DNA from: Physcomitrium patens
Lineage: Eukaryota; Streptophyta; Bryopsida; Funariales; Funariaceae
Direction of reading: 5' to 3'
DNA length: 64,000 nt
Assembly: GCF_000002425.4 (NCBI RefSeq)
Contig: NC_037270.1
Coordinates: forward strand, 7,556,598-7,620,597
The position numbers and the translations under genes were made by a program. Shown in pieces: positions 1-12,605 of the stretch; the stretch's first letter is position 1, and the number at the start of each line of letters is the position of its first letter. The notes below the pieces were generated by a model. The model was not told the DNA's origin, ran no database searches, and worked only from the letters and a program-made list of their open reading frames with translations.

Positions 1-470
1 GATGCCTAAAATGCCTTGGCTAGTCCTATTTATACTTTGTTCTAGTATCATAGATTTTTTAGAATGTTCCTAGATAATGGATCACATTTAAATAACTGTC
101 ATAAATTCCTTTTAGAAGATTCTATGGTATTTTCCACCTAGATAACCGCCTTAAGCTCTTTCTAGAATGTTTTATGGTAGATCCTATATGGTTTAATAAT
201 CTAACTTCAATTCTAAAAACTTCCATAATTTCTTAAGCATGGTTTCAATTATCTATCCTTGTATATCAATAATAAAAATATCTTATCTATACCCTATTAT
301 AAATAAGATCTCCATCTAATTTTATTATTTTAAAATTATAATCCTCAAATAGATTTGATTTTTTATAATCTTAATTTTTTTAGTACTTTAACCAAAATCC
401 TATTAGTCAAATAAAAATATATAAGTCTAATATATCTAAATCTTTATTGGTAGGTGTAATATCTTTTATG
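1..470. other. AT-rich sequence, no gene recognised
   Basis: No reading frame or domain is recognisable. The stretch adjoins the decayed gypsy pol that starts near 470 and may be its upstream gag or LTR part, too eroded to identify. Confidence 0.4.
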
Positions 471-2777
471 TATGCTGCAAAAGAAGGATCATCTTTTATT
501 ATATTTTCCATGCCTAATTTTGATGGTAGAAAGATGTCAAGAAATATTCCTAGTCAATATTAAGATATGCAAAATATTTTTGAAAAGAAGAATGTACATA
601 TTCTTCTAAAGCACAGTCCTTATGATTGTTCTATCGATCTTCAAGCATAAGCTCAACCACCATTTGGACCAATCTATAATCTATCATAAAACAAGTTGGT
701 TATACTTAAAGAATACATTGATGAAAATTTGGCTAAGAATTTCATATGCCATTCTAAATCTCTAACTGAGGCTTTTATCTTATTTGTGAAGAAAAAAGAT
801 AGATCTTTGTAAATATGTGTAGAATATCAAAGACTCAAAAAAATCAACATCAAGAATAAGTATCTTCTATCTTTGATTTGAAGACTTCTTTATCAATTCA
901 ATGAAGCAAAGATCTATACAAAAATAGATCTACGAGAAGCATATAATTTGGTACATATTAAAGAAAGAAATGAATGGAAAACTATGTTTCAAACCAAATA
1001 TGGCCATTTTGAATATAATGTCATGCCTTTTGGTCTCATGAATGTATTAGCTACTTTTCAACATCTAATAAATGATATTTTTCTTGAATTTCTTGATGAT
1101 TTTATCATCTATTATTTAGACGACATCTTAATCTACTCTAAGAACACAAAAAAATATGAAGTTTATGTTTGTCATGTATTAAAAAAACTTAGAGATTTAG
1201 GATTATATGCCAAGTTAGAAAAGTGAGTATTCTACACTACTTAAGTTGACTTCTTAGGATACATCATTTCAAACAAAAGACTAATGATGGATCCAAAGAA
1301 CGTTTAGAATATCATGGATTGAAAGATTTCAAGAATAGTAAGAGATGTGTAATGCTTTTTGAGCTTTGCTAATTACTTTTGGATCTTTATGAAGAATTTT
1401 TTTCAAGTTGTAACTCTACTTACATGTTTGACTTGTAAAGACAAATTTAAGTGGAGTAAAGAAGCCAAAGCATTGTTTGATGCTTTAAAAAAAGAATTTA
1501 TTTTTGTACCAATATTATATTCTATTATCTTTACCAAGGTATTTTTCATGGAAATAGATGCATTAGAATTTGCCTTAGATGTAATATTGTGATAAATAGG
1601 AGCAGATAACAAACTCCATTTAATAGCTTTTTATTTCAAAATATTTTTAGTAGTTGAGATTAATTATAAGATCCTTGACAAAAAGCTCTTCATAATTGTG
1701 GTTTCATTTTAAAAATGGTATCATTATCTAGAAGGCACTTTTATTCCAATCATTGTGTATACAGACTACATGAACTTCTAGTATTTCATGTCAACACATA
1801 TTTTAAATTGTCACTAAGCTTGTTGGAATATTTCTTTATCGAGATTTGATTTTAAGATTATTTATCGACTTAAAAAATAATAAGGTTTATTGGATGCCTT
1901 TTTTAGATATTCTTATCTTGCACCAACTAGAGTATTTTCACTTTTGAACAATAAAATCAACATTGATTGTTGATTCAACCTTTGTCATGTAAATTCAATT
2001 AAGTATGTCTTTTGATCGTCTTATCTACGATATCAAGAATAATTCTTTCAAGTCTCATGATACTTTCAAATTTGTGTTCAAGAACAATCTATTCTATTTC
2101 AAGGGACAATTATATATTTCAAATGGTAGGACATGATTATGTGTTCTTTAAATTCGTAATGACTTTCTAACAGTCAGATATTTTGGATACAATAAGACTT
2201 TGGAGCTAATATCAAGAGATTTTTGGTGGCTTTAAATATGGAAGGCAATCATAGGCTTTATACAATCATATAATATTTATTCAAGATCCAAAACTCCTCA
2301 CCATCGATCTTATGGAATTCTTTAGCTATTATCTATTCCAGAATAACTATAGACTTTGATTTCTATGGATTTGTTATCACGAATCTTCTAATTTCAAGTT
2401 TATAAGATTCTATATTTGTGATAGTAGATCATTTTATCAAGATAGAATATTTTTTATTATGTTCAAAATCTATCGAAAGTAAAGAAACGACTAAGCTTTT
2501 TTTTGACAACATCTATCACTATCATGGATTGTCCAAGGATATTATATCAAATAAGGCAACTCAATTTATATCAAGATTTTGGAGAATCCTTTTCAAGATT
2601 TTAAAAGTGGATATAAAGCTTTTTTTAATTGTTCATCCTCAAAGTGATGGACAAACAAAATAAGTGAATTAAGTTCTATAATAGTATTTGAGATGTATCA
2701 TCAATTATCATTAAGATAATCAACCAATTCTTTTTTTATTAGTAGAGTTTACATACAATAATTCAATACATTCTTTT

Positions 2778-2818
<41 letters not shown>

Positions 2819-3200
2819 CAATTATGGTTATCATCCATGACTTGATACTTTTGACCTTTCAAAAAGTGATAATCTTGCGACAGAAGATTTGACAAATCAT
2901 TTGTCAGAGTTACATGCAACAGTAAAGGCATAATTAAACGAAGCTCAAGAACGATGAAAGATCAATGTGGATGCCTATTGTAAAGAACAACAATTCAAAG
3001 TAAAAAATAAAGTATGGTTATTCCATCGTAATATCAAGATTACTTGTCCTTCTGAGAAATTGGACTATTATAGGCTTGGACATTTTCCTATTTGTAGACA
3101 AGTCAATCCTATTGCTTATCAATTACATCTATCAAAGTTTTATGCTAAAAAAAAGTTGTTAAGTATGATTTTTAAAAAGTATAAATTACAAAAATAAATT
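470..3200 (+). pseudogene. Decayed Ty3/gypsy (chromovirus-like) pol remnant
   Basis: A pol polyprotein can be followed across several frames with many stops and shifts. Reverse transcriptase lies at about 560-1240: a segment resembling the region before the RT core (PYDCSIDL), then LFVKKK, a KIDLREAYN block, MPFGL and the active-site box YLDDILIYS. The RNase H region is at about 1360-1900. The integrase zinc-binding remnant is at about 2100-2240 (GYNKTLELISRDFWW) and the integrase core at about 2400-2720 (YHYHGLSKDIIS, HPQSDGQTK). The integrase C-terminal part is at about 2860-3195. No chromodomain follows, so the 3' end is truncated near 3200. The same family with a surviving chromodomain lies at 54880-56830. 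The element cannot encode functional proteins. No LTR of its own was recognised. Confidence 0.85.
2783..2816. repeat. (AT)n microsatellite inside integrase remnant
   Basis: About 17 uninterrupted AT units lie in the pol remnant, between the integrase core and its C-terminal part. Similar AT tracts occur at about 3343-3358, 15098-15139, 15378-15404, 20071-20101, 29476-29506, 32777-32803, 34164-34191, 34637-34664, 38898-38942, 43998-44034 and 63633-63658. Confidence 0.9.
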
Positions 3201-4115
3201 CAAATTCAATATGATTAAAGTTAAAATATGACATTTATGTAATGGCTTTATAGATCTATATTAAAATATATAATATTCTATTATTTTTATAATTTTTACT
3301 TTATTCAAATTTTTACAAATTTATAAAATAAATAAATATATATATATATATATATATGAAGAATCAAGATCAATTTTTATGTCATGATATAAAAATGTCA
3401 TGTCTATTATGATAGATATTTTATGACAATATAATACCAAAATATTAAAAAAAAGTTTTACTATTTATTAAACTTCATATTAATATGCCATAGTTTCACA
3501 TTTAATTGACAATGATAATACATTAATATTGAATACGATGGTTATTTTGTGGTTCTATTAATACATAGAATTTAAATGTTCATAGTGGGAAAGATATTTA
3601 AATTCAGATCTCTTAACAAAATTTGATTGAACCATGTTGTTAAATCCTCATGTATTATTAAATATACATCTTTCATGAAATTAATAATATATTTTTACAA
3701 GTGCGATATTTTAATTTACAGGTATATACAAAACTATAAAAAAATTAAACCATGGTTATGTTTTTTACAATAAAGTTTTGAAGTTCTTTATACTTGTCAA
3801 CTCAAAAAATAGTTTTATATTTTTAAAGATTATAAAATTATTTGAATGAAATCTTCAAATTATAATTTCATTCTTTTAATTAATTTTAATTTTGAAGATC
3901 TCTACGTGAAAAATTCTAAATTTGATATTCAAAATAATGAAAATATTATAGTAATATTATTAAAATATTTTTTTTACTATTTATTTCTGTAGTCTTTTTA
4001 TTATTCCATATTAATACAAAATTTATTTGGAAAATTAAGATAAAGAACCGTCTGATATCTCACATGTGAGATGCTAGATACACCTACCAAGGATTAAGAC
4101 CAGGTTGCTATGAGA
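3200..4115. other. AT-rich intergenic, 3' flank of the PAA1 gene
   Basis: No coding or repeat signature was recognised. Base composition changes near 4040, where the less AT-rich transcribed region of the minus-strand ATPase gene begins. The last hundred bases probably hold its 3' UTR. Confidence 0.5.
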
Positions 4116-7100
4116 TCAGTGAAAATACTTGGCACTTCGTTCCAGGGAATCCAATCCCAACTCAACGTCTTCGTCTTGAGATCGTTCAAACTCCTGTTGA
4201 GTAGAATTTCCGTTTGGTATGGATGCAACATGCTGTGATGGATCTGCTGACCTCCGTGAGGAGCTCAAAGAATTTTTCATATTGGAAGAAGGCCGTGAAA
4301 ATTCCAGCTGGAGCAGCAATGAATTTGCCATGACACCCAAAGAGCTTATACCCATGAGTGCACCCGCAATTGATGGAGTAAGCATTATATTGGCTGAAGG
4401 CAGCAGAGCACCTGCAGCGAGTGGTAGTCCCACCTGGTATAAAAGAAAACACGGAAATTAGAGTTGCTTAAACTCGTGTTTAAATCAATTGTTTTCGAGG
4501 CCGACCATTCTATGAAGCACGCCAAGTCAGAATTAAATATTCGGTTTGTCCTTGGATCATATGCGGAAGCCCAAAAGAACACAAACAGAACTCCATGCAG
4601 TCTTTAAGAATCAAACGAAATTTCCATACCAACTGCCATACTTACATCCTTGTGGATAGGAATGACCAACAATGTATAGAATTGCAGATGTATTGACTTA
4701 CAATGTTGTATATGAATGCCCACCAAAGATTCTGCTTGATTTTCTTAAGCGTTAACCGGCTCAATTCGATAGCATCAACAACCTGCACAATCTCATAGTT
4801 GTAACCTGGGAAGGCATTTTTTAAGCATTGCATAAAAAGAGAACTGACAGCAACAAGATCAGACCTGGATACAGAACGCAATGTAAGATTTCACTAAGAG
4901 CATGTAAAAGACGCCAATTTTGCAGACACTCAAAGTAGACGTTGGAGACGAAGTAAAACCTCACAAACTATTTCACAAACCTGACTCAGTTTGTCTCCCA
5001 TAAGAACTATTGATGCAACTTCACTAGCTGCTCCAACTCCACCTGCCATAGCAATACCAACTTGAGCTTGAGCTAATGCTGCAGCATCATTCACACCATC
5101 CCCAACCATTGCCACGAATCTTTTCTCCGATTGTAATTGTCTTATAAAGTCTTCTTTTTCAGACGGCTTCACTCCAGCATAGACCTAAAACATTGCATTC
5201 AGAATTAATAATAACAACTACAATATCGAGCACACATATTAGGCGGGAGATTTATCTGGAGAGGCAAGATGAGAATGCAACCTTAATCATTAAATCAATA
5301 CTGAAGATGCTGGAGGTCAATGCAGTGGCAAACCTTATTCCAATCGATGCCCACTTTCGCAGCTACAGCTTTAGCAGCCTCCAGTTTGTCCCCGGACAGT
5401 ATAGACGTTTTAATGCCCATCCAATGAAGGGTTTCAATGGTAGCCTTTGCATCGTCCCTCACTTCATCGATCATTGTGATAGCTCCCACGACCTTATCAT
5501 CCACACCTATCAGAAAGAACATAATAAGCCAAGTAGGACTGCCCATACATATATTGCCGAACTCATTTCAAAGATTCAAGAACCAATTCTTGGGCCAGTC
5601 ATTTACAAACCCTACAAGACAAAATAAAAAATTGAGCCACTTAGAGCACTGGTACAGACTAAAAGGACTCAAATCTTCGAATTAGAATTAATGTGAACTC
5701 ACCCACATAGACAACAGTCTGCCCTTGCGTCGCAGCCCCTGTAAATTCCGGAGGTACTCTTTCCACTCCAGATCTATAGAAAGCAAAGTCAACCAATGAG
5801 TTGGCACTCTACTTTCCTCGGTTCGAATTGAGATAAAAGGCAGTAAGAAAGGATTGTAGATTCAATCGGTAAGTAACAAATCTCAGGCTTCAAGACCGTT
5901 CGCAACGGAAACGCAACTGTGACATACCTTTGTAGCCATTCTAACGTGCCTACAGATACAAGCTTTCCTTCAATAATAGCTTTTGCTCCACTGCCTGGTT
6001 CCTGCTCAAACGTAGACTCTTCGGCCTGCACAATGTACAAATAACTGAGTAAAGCAATAAGAGATATCGGATCAAAGAAACAGAGAAGTATAGAAGCAGC
6101 GCTTCACTCGAAGTCAAATACATGCCACCATATATGCACATACCACTGCTTGACGGCAACCATAACTTGTAGCTGCCTGCACTAGTGCTTTAGCAATGGG
6201 GTGAGATGTTGCTCTCTCCACACCAGCAGCAAATGCCAGTAACTCTTTTTCAGACCACGTGCTACTGTTGCAAATCACGTTCTTGACAACAGGCCGACCA
6301 ACTGTAAGCGTCCCCGTCTTGTCAAACACAATAGTATCAATAGATGACACTTTTTCCAAAACGTCTCCGCCCCTTATAAGCAGACCTCTCCGTGCCCCCA
6401 GGGATGTACCAACCTGGTGAAAAAACATGACTGCCATCAACAATGCATGCAACATACACGCAATAGAATTTTCATAAGCGATATAAACATAATATGCTTT
6501 CTCACACTTCGACCTTATAAATTCTTGTCTGCGCTTTTCAGATTATGTTCTTCGTAAGTCGCTCATTGTAATTCATGGTCCATGATCCAGCCATAGCCCA
6601 AGAATACTAGGATTGTTAAGACTTGGACGTTTCAATTACATAAAATTTCACGCACAGGATCAAATGCATATCCCTGCTAATTGCATACCAGAACGGCTGT
6701 TGGAGTCGCAAGTCCAAGGGCACAAGGGCAGGCAATGACCTGAAAATCGACGGCACAAAATATGATCAAATGAAAACCCTGCTCATTTAATGTGACTCAA
6801 ATCAAACAATAAGAAATCATAACGCTCCAAACAGCCTGAACGGTGATCTATCAACAATATCGTCAAAAAGTGCAATTAACAATCTCGTCAAAAGGATTTT
6901 CATTCCAATCCAGTGCATTGGATTGCTAGCTTCAATTACTAAAACACTACCCGGAATAAGAATGGTTTTAAACATTTCTACACAGTTCTCAGAACAACTG
7001 TGTAGAGATGTTAGCAATTTTTAGCCAAGGTCAGCAAAGGTTGGCGAGCTTCAATACCAAAACATTACACGCCAACTGAAAGCCAAGCAATAATGGCCCA

Positions 7101-10100
7101 CCAGTTGGCACAACTGCTGGGAATAACACAGGTCCAAACATGGTCCAAAAGACAAATGTAGCTCCGGAGAGTGCCATGACCCCATAACAAAATCGACCTG
7201 CAACCTGCACGCGGTACATGTTATCAATAAAACTAATTTCAAATGACTACCTCATGCAAAAATAAGAGCCAGAAATGCGAAGAAATACCACACAACCTAT
7301 AAGAAAAAGAGAGACCCTTGTAAGCTGCGCAAAGCATTTAAGGTAACTATCATGGTTTGATGTCACACGAACAGCCCACTTCAAGAGAAAATAAGAGGGA
7401 ATGCATCATTATACGATTAGTACTACAGCTAAAGAGGTTTGAAACGATAACCATCTTGAAAAACCTTCTTCACAACTCATGTGACTTGTACCTCACTTCT
7501 TCATTTGGTCAAAGGATGAAATGCTCCAGTGATTGAGTTGGCTTGAACTAAGTTCAATCAATCAAGTAATCAGATTTACCTTGTCAGCAAGCCGTTGCAC
7601 AGGAGCTTCTCTTGTCTGAGCGTCCTCCACCATACGAATAATATCATTCATAACGGTATCACCACCGGCTCTTTTTGCTTGAACTGTAATAGTGCCATTA
7701 TGATTGACAGTTCCAGCTGTGACTTCATCCTTAAGGAGCAAAACATACAGAATAAGCTCTATTGGACCTTAGATATACATGTTCTATATTTAGCGGAGAC
7801 TTCTGAATAAACGCACAGCGTAAAATTAAATGATTTTGATTGTAGCAAGAACATGAGGTTCAACATTGCCCTTCATAAAGGAGAGGATACACTACAGTCC
7901 AAAGAACAAGTAACACAAACAGGCCAAAGACAGTTATGAATTCTTTATTATTATTATTATTATTATTATTATTCTTATTAAAAAGGAAAACAAAAAGGAA
8001 AATTACTTACTCTAAATTGTTTCAAAACAGGCAGGGGCTCTCCTGTAAGACTGGACTCGTCGACGGTGCTCTTTCCTGACTTGACCACACCATCAACTGG
8101 AATTCGATCCTGTTATGACACACTTGTGAGTACCACATGTAGCAATTCTGTCCTACGAAAAGCACAACACTATCGTAGATGCGAAACTGCCACTACCTGT
8201 AAGTGAACACTACAAGCAATACCTCTAAGGAGCATAAAAGATTAAATCGCTAAATGATAAAATAGGATAAAACCACAGTATAAAATCACCATTAAAAACT
8301 TCACTCTCTTCAGTGCTTAGAAAAGCATACCCCAGGCAACACAACAACTGCGTCTCCAATTGATAGACTATCACAGGGAACATTCATAGTAGTTGGATGG
8401 CCATCGTTGTCTTGCCCTATGAGTAGGCGTGCTTCTGAGGGCAACACGTTAAGAAGGACAGTCATATCACTACTAGACTGAAGCTTTGCTCTCTCCTCCA
8501 CTGCTCTTCCCAGTAGCACAAATGCTAGGAGCATCACTGGCTCCTCAAAAAATGCTTGCCATCCCTGAATGAACATTGACCAAACAGCAATGCTTCGATT
8601 AAGTCGCAATGCAAAATACAAACAAATTCTGAACTGGCATTTTGAAACATCTGCTTAGGTTCTCGGAAATAGCAGATAGTGCAAGCACATACGATATGCA
8701 CTACTACAAAAGATGACTAAATTAAAGTGTTAATCAAACGGTTAGAAAGCGTGAGCTACAGCACAAGAATTATACCAATTTGGGTAATAGAGTTGCAGCA
8801 GTGCTAACAGCGAATGATGACACTGCTCCCAGTCCAACAAGGGTATTCATATTGGGCGATCCCCTCCAAAGGCTCTTCCACCCATCCACTAATAGCTTGC
8901 GTCCAGGTCCAATCAAAGCAACCAGTGACAAAGCTGCGTGGAATCCAGTGGAGTGTAACATATGAAGCCATGATGGATCTAATTGCCCAATAAAATGATG
9001 ACTGTGGCCCACCAAGCAAAATGCAGCAAGAGTCCATGCAACTGCTAGCCTTCGTCCTGTACCAATATTCACCCAACAAGCTTATGAAGCCAAACAGGTA
9101 AAAACCAGGTGCAGATAGTTAACAACAATGCAACCATTGGAAACAAGCACACTAATTCAGTTGGGAAACCACTCCTACTAAAGAAAAATATAGCGCAAAT
9201 AATTTGGTCCACAAGAATGTCCCAACTCCAACTATACGATGGAATACAAAAAATAGATAGGAAGTCCTACACATACAGAGAATATACAACTCTTACAGAA
9301 CATAAAGATCATCATTTTATTACTTAATTTCACAAAAGGAACCAAACATAGCAGTTGAACATGTGCAAAATACCACTGTCTTTCAGCTTAGCGAGTCTTT
9401 CTTCACGTTTACGAAGTGCCGCAGGCAAAGCCACACCTCTACCCTTCTCGGCTTGCTCTGGAAACAAGAATACTCAATAAGAAATAAAGCTTTACCAAGC
9501 ATTCTTAACAAAAAGATTCACTTCGGATTGAAGAATGTGCAGTACATTCATGCTGACCGAAAAAGATCCTCGTACAGTTGCTTCCTGTATTGCCTGAACA
9601 ACACTTGAACTACTCAATGACAGGGTAACAGCGGAGAAGGTGGCAGAATATGTAACTGCTTTCAAATATTCTTAGACATAACGATCATACCTTCTCGAGG
9701 GCAAGATTTGTAACCGCAACTCGTCAAGTGATTAGCTAAAGATTCCGCAAGTCGACGCTTAATCTTTTCCCATCCATTTTTCCCCACAGACTCCGAGGTT
9801 ACTTTTACTTGTGCAGTCTCCGTCGCTAAGTTGACAGCTACTCCTGTCACTTGTGGCTACCAATGGTAGCACCACCAATCCACTTTAATACTAGATTTAA
9901 GTAAAGGTTAAGACTGTTTCTCGAGTGGTATCTAAGAATACAGCAAACACTTGATGGAGATTCATATATACTTTCTCACATATATGTGAAATAGAACAAG
10001 AATGAGAGGAAGTACTTGTAATTCCAATATCCTTTTCACAGAAGAAGCACAACCACCACACGACATTCCCTGCATATACAAGATATAGTATTGATAATCA

Positions 10101-11307
10101 GAGATCATTGACCAGAATAAAACTTTCCACAATACACAAGAGAATGGCTCACTTGGTGATGATTTCGAAAAGTATCAATTTATGTTCAGATGCACAGAAC
10201 AAGTGCAAGTGGAGGGGTTTGAGATTTTTTTTAATAAAGCTACTCACTCCAACATCCAGAACGAATACATCCTCCGCATGAGGTGCTAATACTTCAGTGC
10301 CAAATGCCACATTTGAGGCATCGCCTGCGGCTGGCGCAAAAAAACCATCACTACCTCCACCTCCCGTGCTAGTACTGAGAGCCTTAGAAATGTTTCCATT
10401 ACCAAGTTTGCTCTGGCAGCGACAAGGCCTGTTACTTCTTGCTGCAAGCAACCCCAACTAAGACAAACGAAAAAAACCATGTCAGCAATGAAGAGCCTCA
10501 ATCCTCCAATTCAATATCTTAGAGCATATGCAATCTCGAAGCAAAATAATCCTGATACATAAGTGATTCGTCTACAACGCTTAGTTCTGGACTATTAGTT
10601 CTGGACGATGCGGGATCTCAAGAGAAAATCCTTACCAGTGACAGGAATCGAGAAAGATAAACTCAACAGAAGCATTCAATAATAAAAATGTAGCGAAAAA
10701 CCATGTGCCGCCACTTGTATCCTAGTTGACTTGCTACAAGAATGCCATCTTCGTCGAGCTGAGCATCAATGTTTGAATCCGGAACAGGATGATAGTTCAA
10801 ATCAATCGTCGTAATAGATTAAATGTATTCATCCTTAACTGGATCGACCAGCCTGAGATTGACATCTTCATGTACTTGGATGAGCAATAGCAATCTTCAA
10901 GCAAGTCTAGGATTTAGTGAACGCTAAGCTCTCCGTACTAAAGATTTGAAGAGCTTTCATAATACCTGTAGTTGCCACAAATTTGGGCCTTGACCATTGA
11001 GCCACTTAGAGCCTTGTCGAAGAGGCAATTTGCCGGAGACCGCAAGACCAGGCTGTTGACGATTCTGCTCAGGGATGCCTGAGGATGCCCTAAACAAGGC
11101 TCCATTGGACACAATTCGAGCAGCACCCAACTGAAGGGGCCATCGTGCGATTTTCAAGTGCACCGGAACTACTCGCTTCCCAAAGAGAATTTCCGAGAAG
11201 AGCATCGACGGCAGCGCCACAGAACGCGCCAAGCGCAGAGCAGCTATGGCCGAAGCCGGCCCTTTCGCAGCTGCTCTGCACTGGCATGTCCCCGCGCAGG
11301 GACTCAT
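4116..11307 (-). CDS. PAA1: Chloroplast envelope Cu(I)-transporting P1B-type ATPase, PAA1/HMA6 type (18 exons)
   Basis: The predicted product pumps Cu(I) across the chloroplast envelope into the stroma for plastocyanin and Cu/Zn-SOD. The spliced frame gives 1010 aa, compared with about 950 in Arabidopsis. In order it shows a basic, Ser/Ala-rich transit peptide (about 1-100), a heavy-metal domain with GMSCGGC (Cys188, Cys191) to about residue 255, and membrane helices starting near 290. The actuator TGEP is at 479-482, the CPC metal-binding helix motif at 593-595, the phosphorylated Asp637 in DKTGT, HP at 677-678, GSGA at 707-710 and the hinge GDGVND at 838-843. Two C-terminal helices follow, and nothing essential is missing. 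The ATG at 11307 is the first in frame; the frame stays open to 11343 but starts there with GTG. A partial duplicate lies directly upstream. CPC and ordering against plant PAA1 favour PAA1 over the thylakoid paralogue PAA2. Confidence 0.93.
4116..11307 (-). other. PAA1: Exon map of the PAA1 gene
   Basis: Coding exons in transcript order: 11307-10966, 10457-10248, 10069-10016, 9856-9691, 9457-9374, 9056-8776, 8564-8331, 8109-8011, 7729-7580, 7204-7058, 6739-6689, 6413-6144, 6025-5928, 5773-5703, 5506-5334, 5184-4981, 4782-4702, 4433-4116 (stop included). All introns read GT...AG on the minus strand. Lengths sum to 3033 nt, exactly 1011 codons, and every phase matches: exon 4 ends in phase 1, exon 5 in phase 1, exon 13 in phase 2, exon 14 in phase 1, the others in phase 0. 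Exon 3 (54 nt) is a mini-exon that encodes just the metal-binding loop and the start of its helix. The borders were placed by hand from splice consensus and protein homology, so single-base shifts remain possible. Confidence 0.85.
7945..7973. repeat. (TTA)n microsatellite in PAA1 intron 8
   Basis: A run of about nine TTA units lies in the intron between exons 8 and 9. It is non-coding and likely length-polymorphic. Confidence 0.9.
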
Positions 11308-12605
11308 CGCCAGGCTTACAAATATTCCGAAGATTACCCACACATCGAATCCGCGACGGGATTCTCACACCACTTAACAACGATCAACACTTCAACTTCG
11401 TAAATAGCTTGCTCCTCACCAAAAACTCCGCCGACTTACTGCACCGCCCATTAAATCGAGGTGCTACAGAGTGATCAAACAGTATGGATGCAACTAATCG
11501 ATCGGTTCCACTTACGGCAACAAACGTCGCAGCCTCCAAGAAACAGTTGACAAGGTTATGAATCTTCGATAGTACATTGCTGAGTAGACAGTACAACAGA
11601 ACCTTGAATTCTCCAGATGATTGTCCTCGCTCGTGTGAGATTCATATCATTTGTTTATTGTGCATCGGGAACAAGAGGCGCCAGGGATGGTCAAACGAGA
11701 TAACTGTTTGCATTCGCTGCGTTTAATCTTCGGAAGATTTGTAGGCTCGAGTCCAGGTAATCTCCACGGAAATTGTTCCAGGTCCCTGTTAGGATTCATC
11801 GAGATTCCGCTTCCCTCACTTTGACACATTTTTTCGCATCTTTTGAGACATGTAATCCTTTACGACATGATACGATAGATGTATGTAAAAATATAAAAAC
11901 CCCACCAAATGGTTTGGTAGGGAGAGCACGAAAATATTCGTAAAAGATCCCGTAATGTCATTCCACTGACAAAGGCAAGTGATTTTCACCATTTCGTGAT
12001 AAAAGTAAACTTTGCAAGGCTGGTGTGTAAGCTGAATGTATTGACAAATGGACTGCGGTTTGCCATCCGCGTTTAACAGGATGACAGTAGGTGTCATACC
12101 AAGCGATGTCATTCTCCAGGGAAGTTCCTATCCATACGTACTCTTCTAAACCACGGCCGCAGATGTTATCACACAATGCCTCAACGACTACAACACTTGA
12201 GGATTGTGGCTTGAGATGCAGTGTTCCTAGTGAACTACTCAATGCATGACACTGAAATGAATTGGTTACCGCAACCATGTGAGAAAAACTACACCTCGCG
12301 CGAAAGCGAGAGCATCATCTAGCTACAATCACATGTTATGAACTCTGTTTGACAGCATTTGGCTTGGAAGAAATGCAGATGTCTTCAGATGATTCTTTGA
12401 AGTCAGGCTGTGGATGCTATAGTGGCACCTTCTTGCTCTGCACACAGAGATGCTCAAGAATGAGTAAAGCAAGTAGGTTGTGTTCTACACAAACTTCACA
12501 TGCCGATAGTGACCAAGTCGAATCTTTTGCTTCTCCCTTCTTTCCTGTGTATTATTGATTTATATAAAAGATTCAAACCCTGGTTTATAAGTGATTGAGG
12601 CACAG
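11308..12605 (-). promoter_or_regulatory. Intergenic region between the PCH1-like gene and PAA1 (PAA1 promoter and leader)
   Basis: About 1.3 kb separate the stop of the upstream chaperone-like gene from the PAA1 start. I see no exon-like remnants of ATPase exons 5-18, so the duplication carried only the 5' part or the rest was lost. Two GTAC cores, the minimal copper-response element of SPL7/CRR1-type regulators, are at 11572-11575 and 12138-12141. A tetramer is expected by chance at this density, so this is only suggestive. Open frames in this interval show no family resemblance. Confidence 0.5.

Noticed and set aside
5810..5850. GGTTCGAATT word recalling a tRNA T-arm
   Set aside because: It lies in a PAA1 intron and no acceptor stem or anticodon arm can be built around it.
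11145..11474. Plus-strand frames of 109 and 81 codons
   Set aside because: They lie antisense to PAA1 exon 1 and its promoter; the minus-strand exon is supported by splice phase and homology to the upstream copy.
11816..12278. Minus-strand frames of 98 and 106 codons between the two copper genes
   Set aside because: They match no ATPase exon or other family I recognise and are probably leader or promoter sequence.
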